DNA of 64,000 nucleotides from CBDFMG01 sp965221205 [NCBI: bacterium] (GTDB lineage Bacteria; SM23-31), in contig OZ244870.1 of assembly GCA_965221205.1 (NCBI GenBank), forward strand, positions 1,612,001-1,676,000, in the 5' to 3' direction. Below, piece after piece: positions 63,018-64,000 of the stretch. The notes below the pieces were generated by a model. The model searched no databases. It saw only the letters and a program-made list of their open reading frames with translations, and was not told the DNA's origin. The translations under genes and the position numbers were made by a program. Numbering within the stretch: position 1 is the first letter of the stretch; each line of letters starts with the position of its first letter.

Positions 63018-63595
63018 GCTGGTAACCACCAATTCTTAATTTCATCATATCTGAAACAGTCGACGACATGATCGTTGACCATACCGGTTGCCTGCATGTG
63101 AGCGTAACAGATAACTGTACCGACAAATTTGAATCCCCTCAGCTTTAAATCTTTACTCATTTCGTCGGATTCTTTCGTACTTGCTGGTATTTCACTCACT
63201 GTTTTCCATATATTCTGAACTGGTTTACCATCAACAAATTGCCAGATATACCTGTCGAATGAGCCGAATTCTTCTCTGATTTGCAGGAACGATTGTGCGT
63301 TCTGCACTGCCGCGGCAATTTTCAGTTTGTTTCTGATTATTCCGGCGTCGGTAAGAAGGTCATCGGTTTTTGCGGTGTTGTACCGTGCGATTATTGCAGG
63401 ATCGAAACCATCAAAAGCTTTTCGGAAGTTATCCCGTTTTTTCAAAATGGTTAGCCAACTCAGGCCGGCCTGCATCCCCTCAAGGAGCAGGAACTCGAAC
63501 AGTATCCGGTCATTATGAACAGGGACGCCCCATTCATTGTCGTGGTAATTTATGTACAACTCATTATCTCCGCACCAGGAGCAACGGTTTTTCAT
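63014..63595 (-). CDS. tag: DNA-3-methyladenine glycosylase I
   Basis: This 193-residue base-excision glycosylase removes 3-methyladenine. The N-terminal zinc-snap Cys and His are in RCSWCGDNELYINYHDNEWG. The HhH glycosylase core has LEGMQAGLSWLTILKKRDNF and GIIRNKLKIAAAVQNAQ. The C-terminal part has LRGFKFVGTVICYAHMQATG and MVNDHVVDCF, with the remaining zinc ligands. Family Tag proteins have the same length. It has AGGAT before ATG 63595 and is coupled to the methyltransferase downstream. Confidence 0.95.
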   Translation of the reverse strand: MKNRCSWCGDNELYINYHDNEWGVPVHNDRILFEFLLLEGMQAGLSWLTILKKRDNFRKAFDGFDPAIIARYNTAKTDDLLTDAGIIRNKLKIAAAVQNAQSFLQIREEFGSFDRYIWQFVDGKPVQNIWKTVSEIPASTKESDEMSKDLKLRGFKFVGTVICYAHMQATGMVNDHVVDCFRYDEIKNWWLPA

Positions 63596-63786
63596 GGTTT
63601 ATCCTTTTGATTAAATTATAGATTCAGGCAATGTTATACTTTAGGACTTGAAAGCAAGCTAGTACTAAACTCATATTTAATCTTTTTCACTTATTTTCCC
63701 CAATAAATCTCTTATTTCCCGTAGGAACTCATTAATTTCTGATATTCTTGTAATCATATTTTGAATGATGTAAGATATTTCTAAGT

Positions 63787-64000
63787 TTACTCGACAGCAG
63801 ATGATACTGCCCCAGGCATATCGTGAAAAATCTTACCCTGACGGTCATTGCGAGTGTTATACTTGAATTGAGCCTCTGCTATGTAGAGTGGCATGTATTG
63901 AAGTGAGTATTGATGATGGGTTCCATACCATGCTCGCTTAACCAGTAACCTTCAACGCTGTTTGTATTGTTCATAATCATGTTGTTAACATATTTCTATT
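63787..64000 (-). pseudogene. IS1595-family (ISXO2-like) transposase remnant
   Basis: At the right edge the minus strand reads NNTNSVEGYW, the NTVEG(Y/F)W motif of ISXO2-like transposases. After a frameshift it continues AWYGTHHQYSLQYMPLYIAE and AQFKYNTRNDRQGKIF to a TAA at 63787. That is the conserved C-terminal end (YHH.S..YL.yY..Ef.fRyN). The rest lies beyond the window. Because of the shift the copy is probably inactive. Confidence 0.72.

Noticed and set aside
1-64000. tRNA, rRNA genes or prophage structural genes
   Set aside because: No cloverleaf-like sequence, rRNA stretch, or phage capsid, portal or tail motif was recognised. The dNMP kinase alone is not evidence of a prophage.

Overview
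The window reads as chromosomal DNA from a Gram-negative bacterium of the FCB group. The best guess is Balneolota/Rhodothermota or a close neighbour such as Ignavibacteria. The pointers are GWxTD and DUF6588 proteins, a VPS10/BNR-type hydrolase, LolA-like proteins, several predicted outer-membrane proteins, frequent absence of strong Shine-Dalgarno sites, and roughly 40 % G+C by eye. This placement is inferred from gene families only; no rRNA or tRNA gene was recognised.

Layout. 0-7.8 kb: end of a BNR hydrolase, a peptidoglycan amidase, a ROK kinase, a GWxTD protein, two broken genes (10-TM metal exporter, ornithine-cyclodeaminase family) and a PLP ammonia-lyase. 7.8-11.6 kb: an AT-rich accessory island with a DUF2321 zinc-ribbon protein, an AlbA_2/Schlafen-type gene cut off by an IS3-family element, and a chimeric fragment joining a restriction-methylase tail to a Crp/Fnr helix-turn-helix. 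11.6-20.7 kb: housekeeping genes on the minus strand (ispE, LPG-synthase-type membrane protein, LolA, FtsK, broken comB, gcvT, aminotransferase). 21.3-27.1 kb: an FMN glutamate-synthase-like protein, a three-gene nucleotide cassette (P-loop/deoxyribosyltransferase-like, dNMP kinase, dCMP deaminase), a tiny zinc-ribbon membrane protein and an amidohydrolase. 27.4-30.4 kb: an envelope-stress module (Spy/CpxP-like protein, ECF sigma factor, anti-sigma factor, RseB-like protein). 30.5-37.0 kb: an ABC export system with a LolA-like partner and an outer-membrane barrel, separated by an IS481-type insertion. 37.2-42.3 kb: ispH, SDR, FMN reductase, STAS protein and an AlkZ-like protein.

42.9-50.6 kb is a gene graveyard: a type IV pilus or pseudopilus cluster (pilin, PilC/GspF, PilB/GspE, three pilin-like genes), a restriction-helicase gene on the opposite strand, a glutamine-amidotransferase-like membrane protein and a C13-like peptidase, all disrupted. 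50.7-55.1 kb is a compact, apparently intact operon of the kind found with arsenosugar biosynthesis (two glycosyltransferases, DUF547, TVP38/TMEM64, FAD disulfide oxidoreductase). 56-63.6 kb holds a DUF6588 outer-membrane protein, a D-threonine-aldolase-like enzyme, a fused PabB-PabC, a Tat-exported class V aminotransferase, a methyltransferase and Tag glycosylase. The right edge carries an IS1595-type remnant.

The most striking overall property is decay. About twenty genes or fragments are broken by frameshifts, in-frame stops, internal deletions or IS insertion, while long essential genes such as ftsK, gcvT and pabB-pabC are intact. A 14-base tandem duplication that explains one frameshift, and an internal deletion in the pilus ATPase, argue for real mutation rather than only sequencing error. 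The best candidates for a less-described functional unit are the nucleotide cassette at 22.9-25.1 kb and the sigma/Spy/RseB module at 27.4-30.4 kb.
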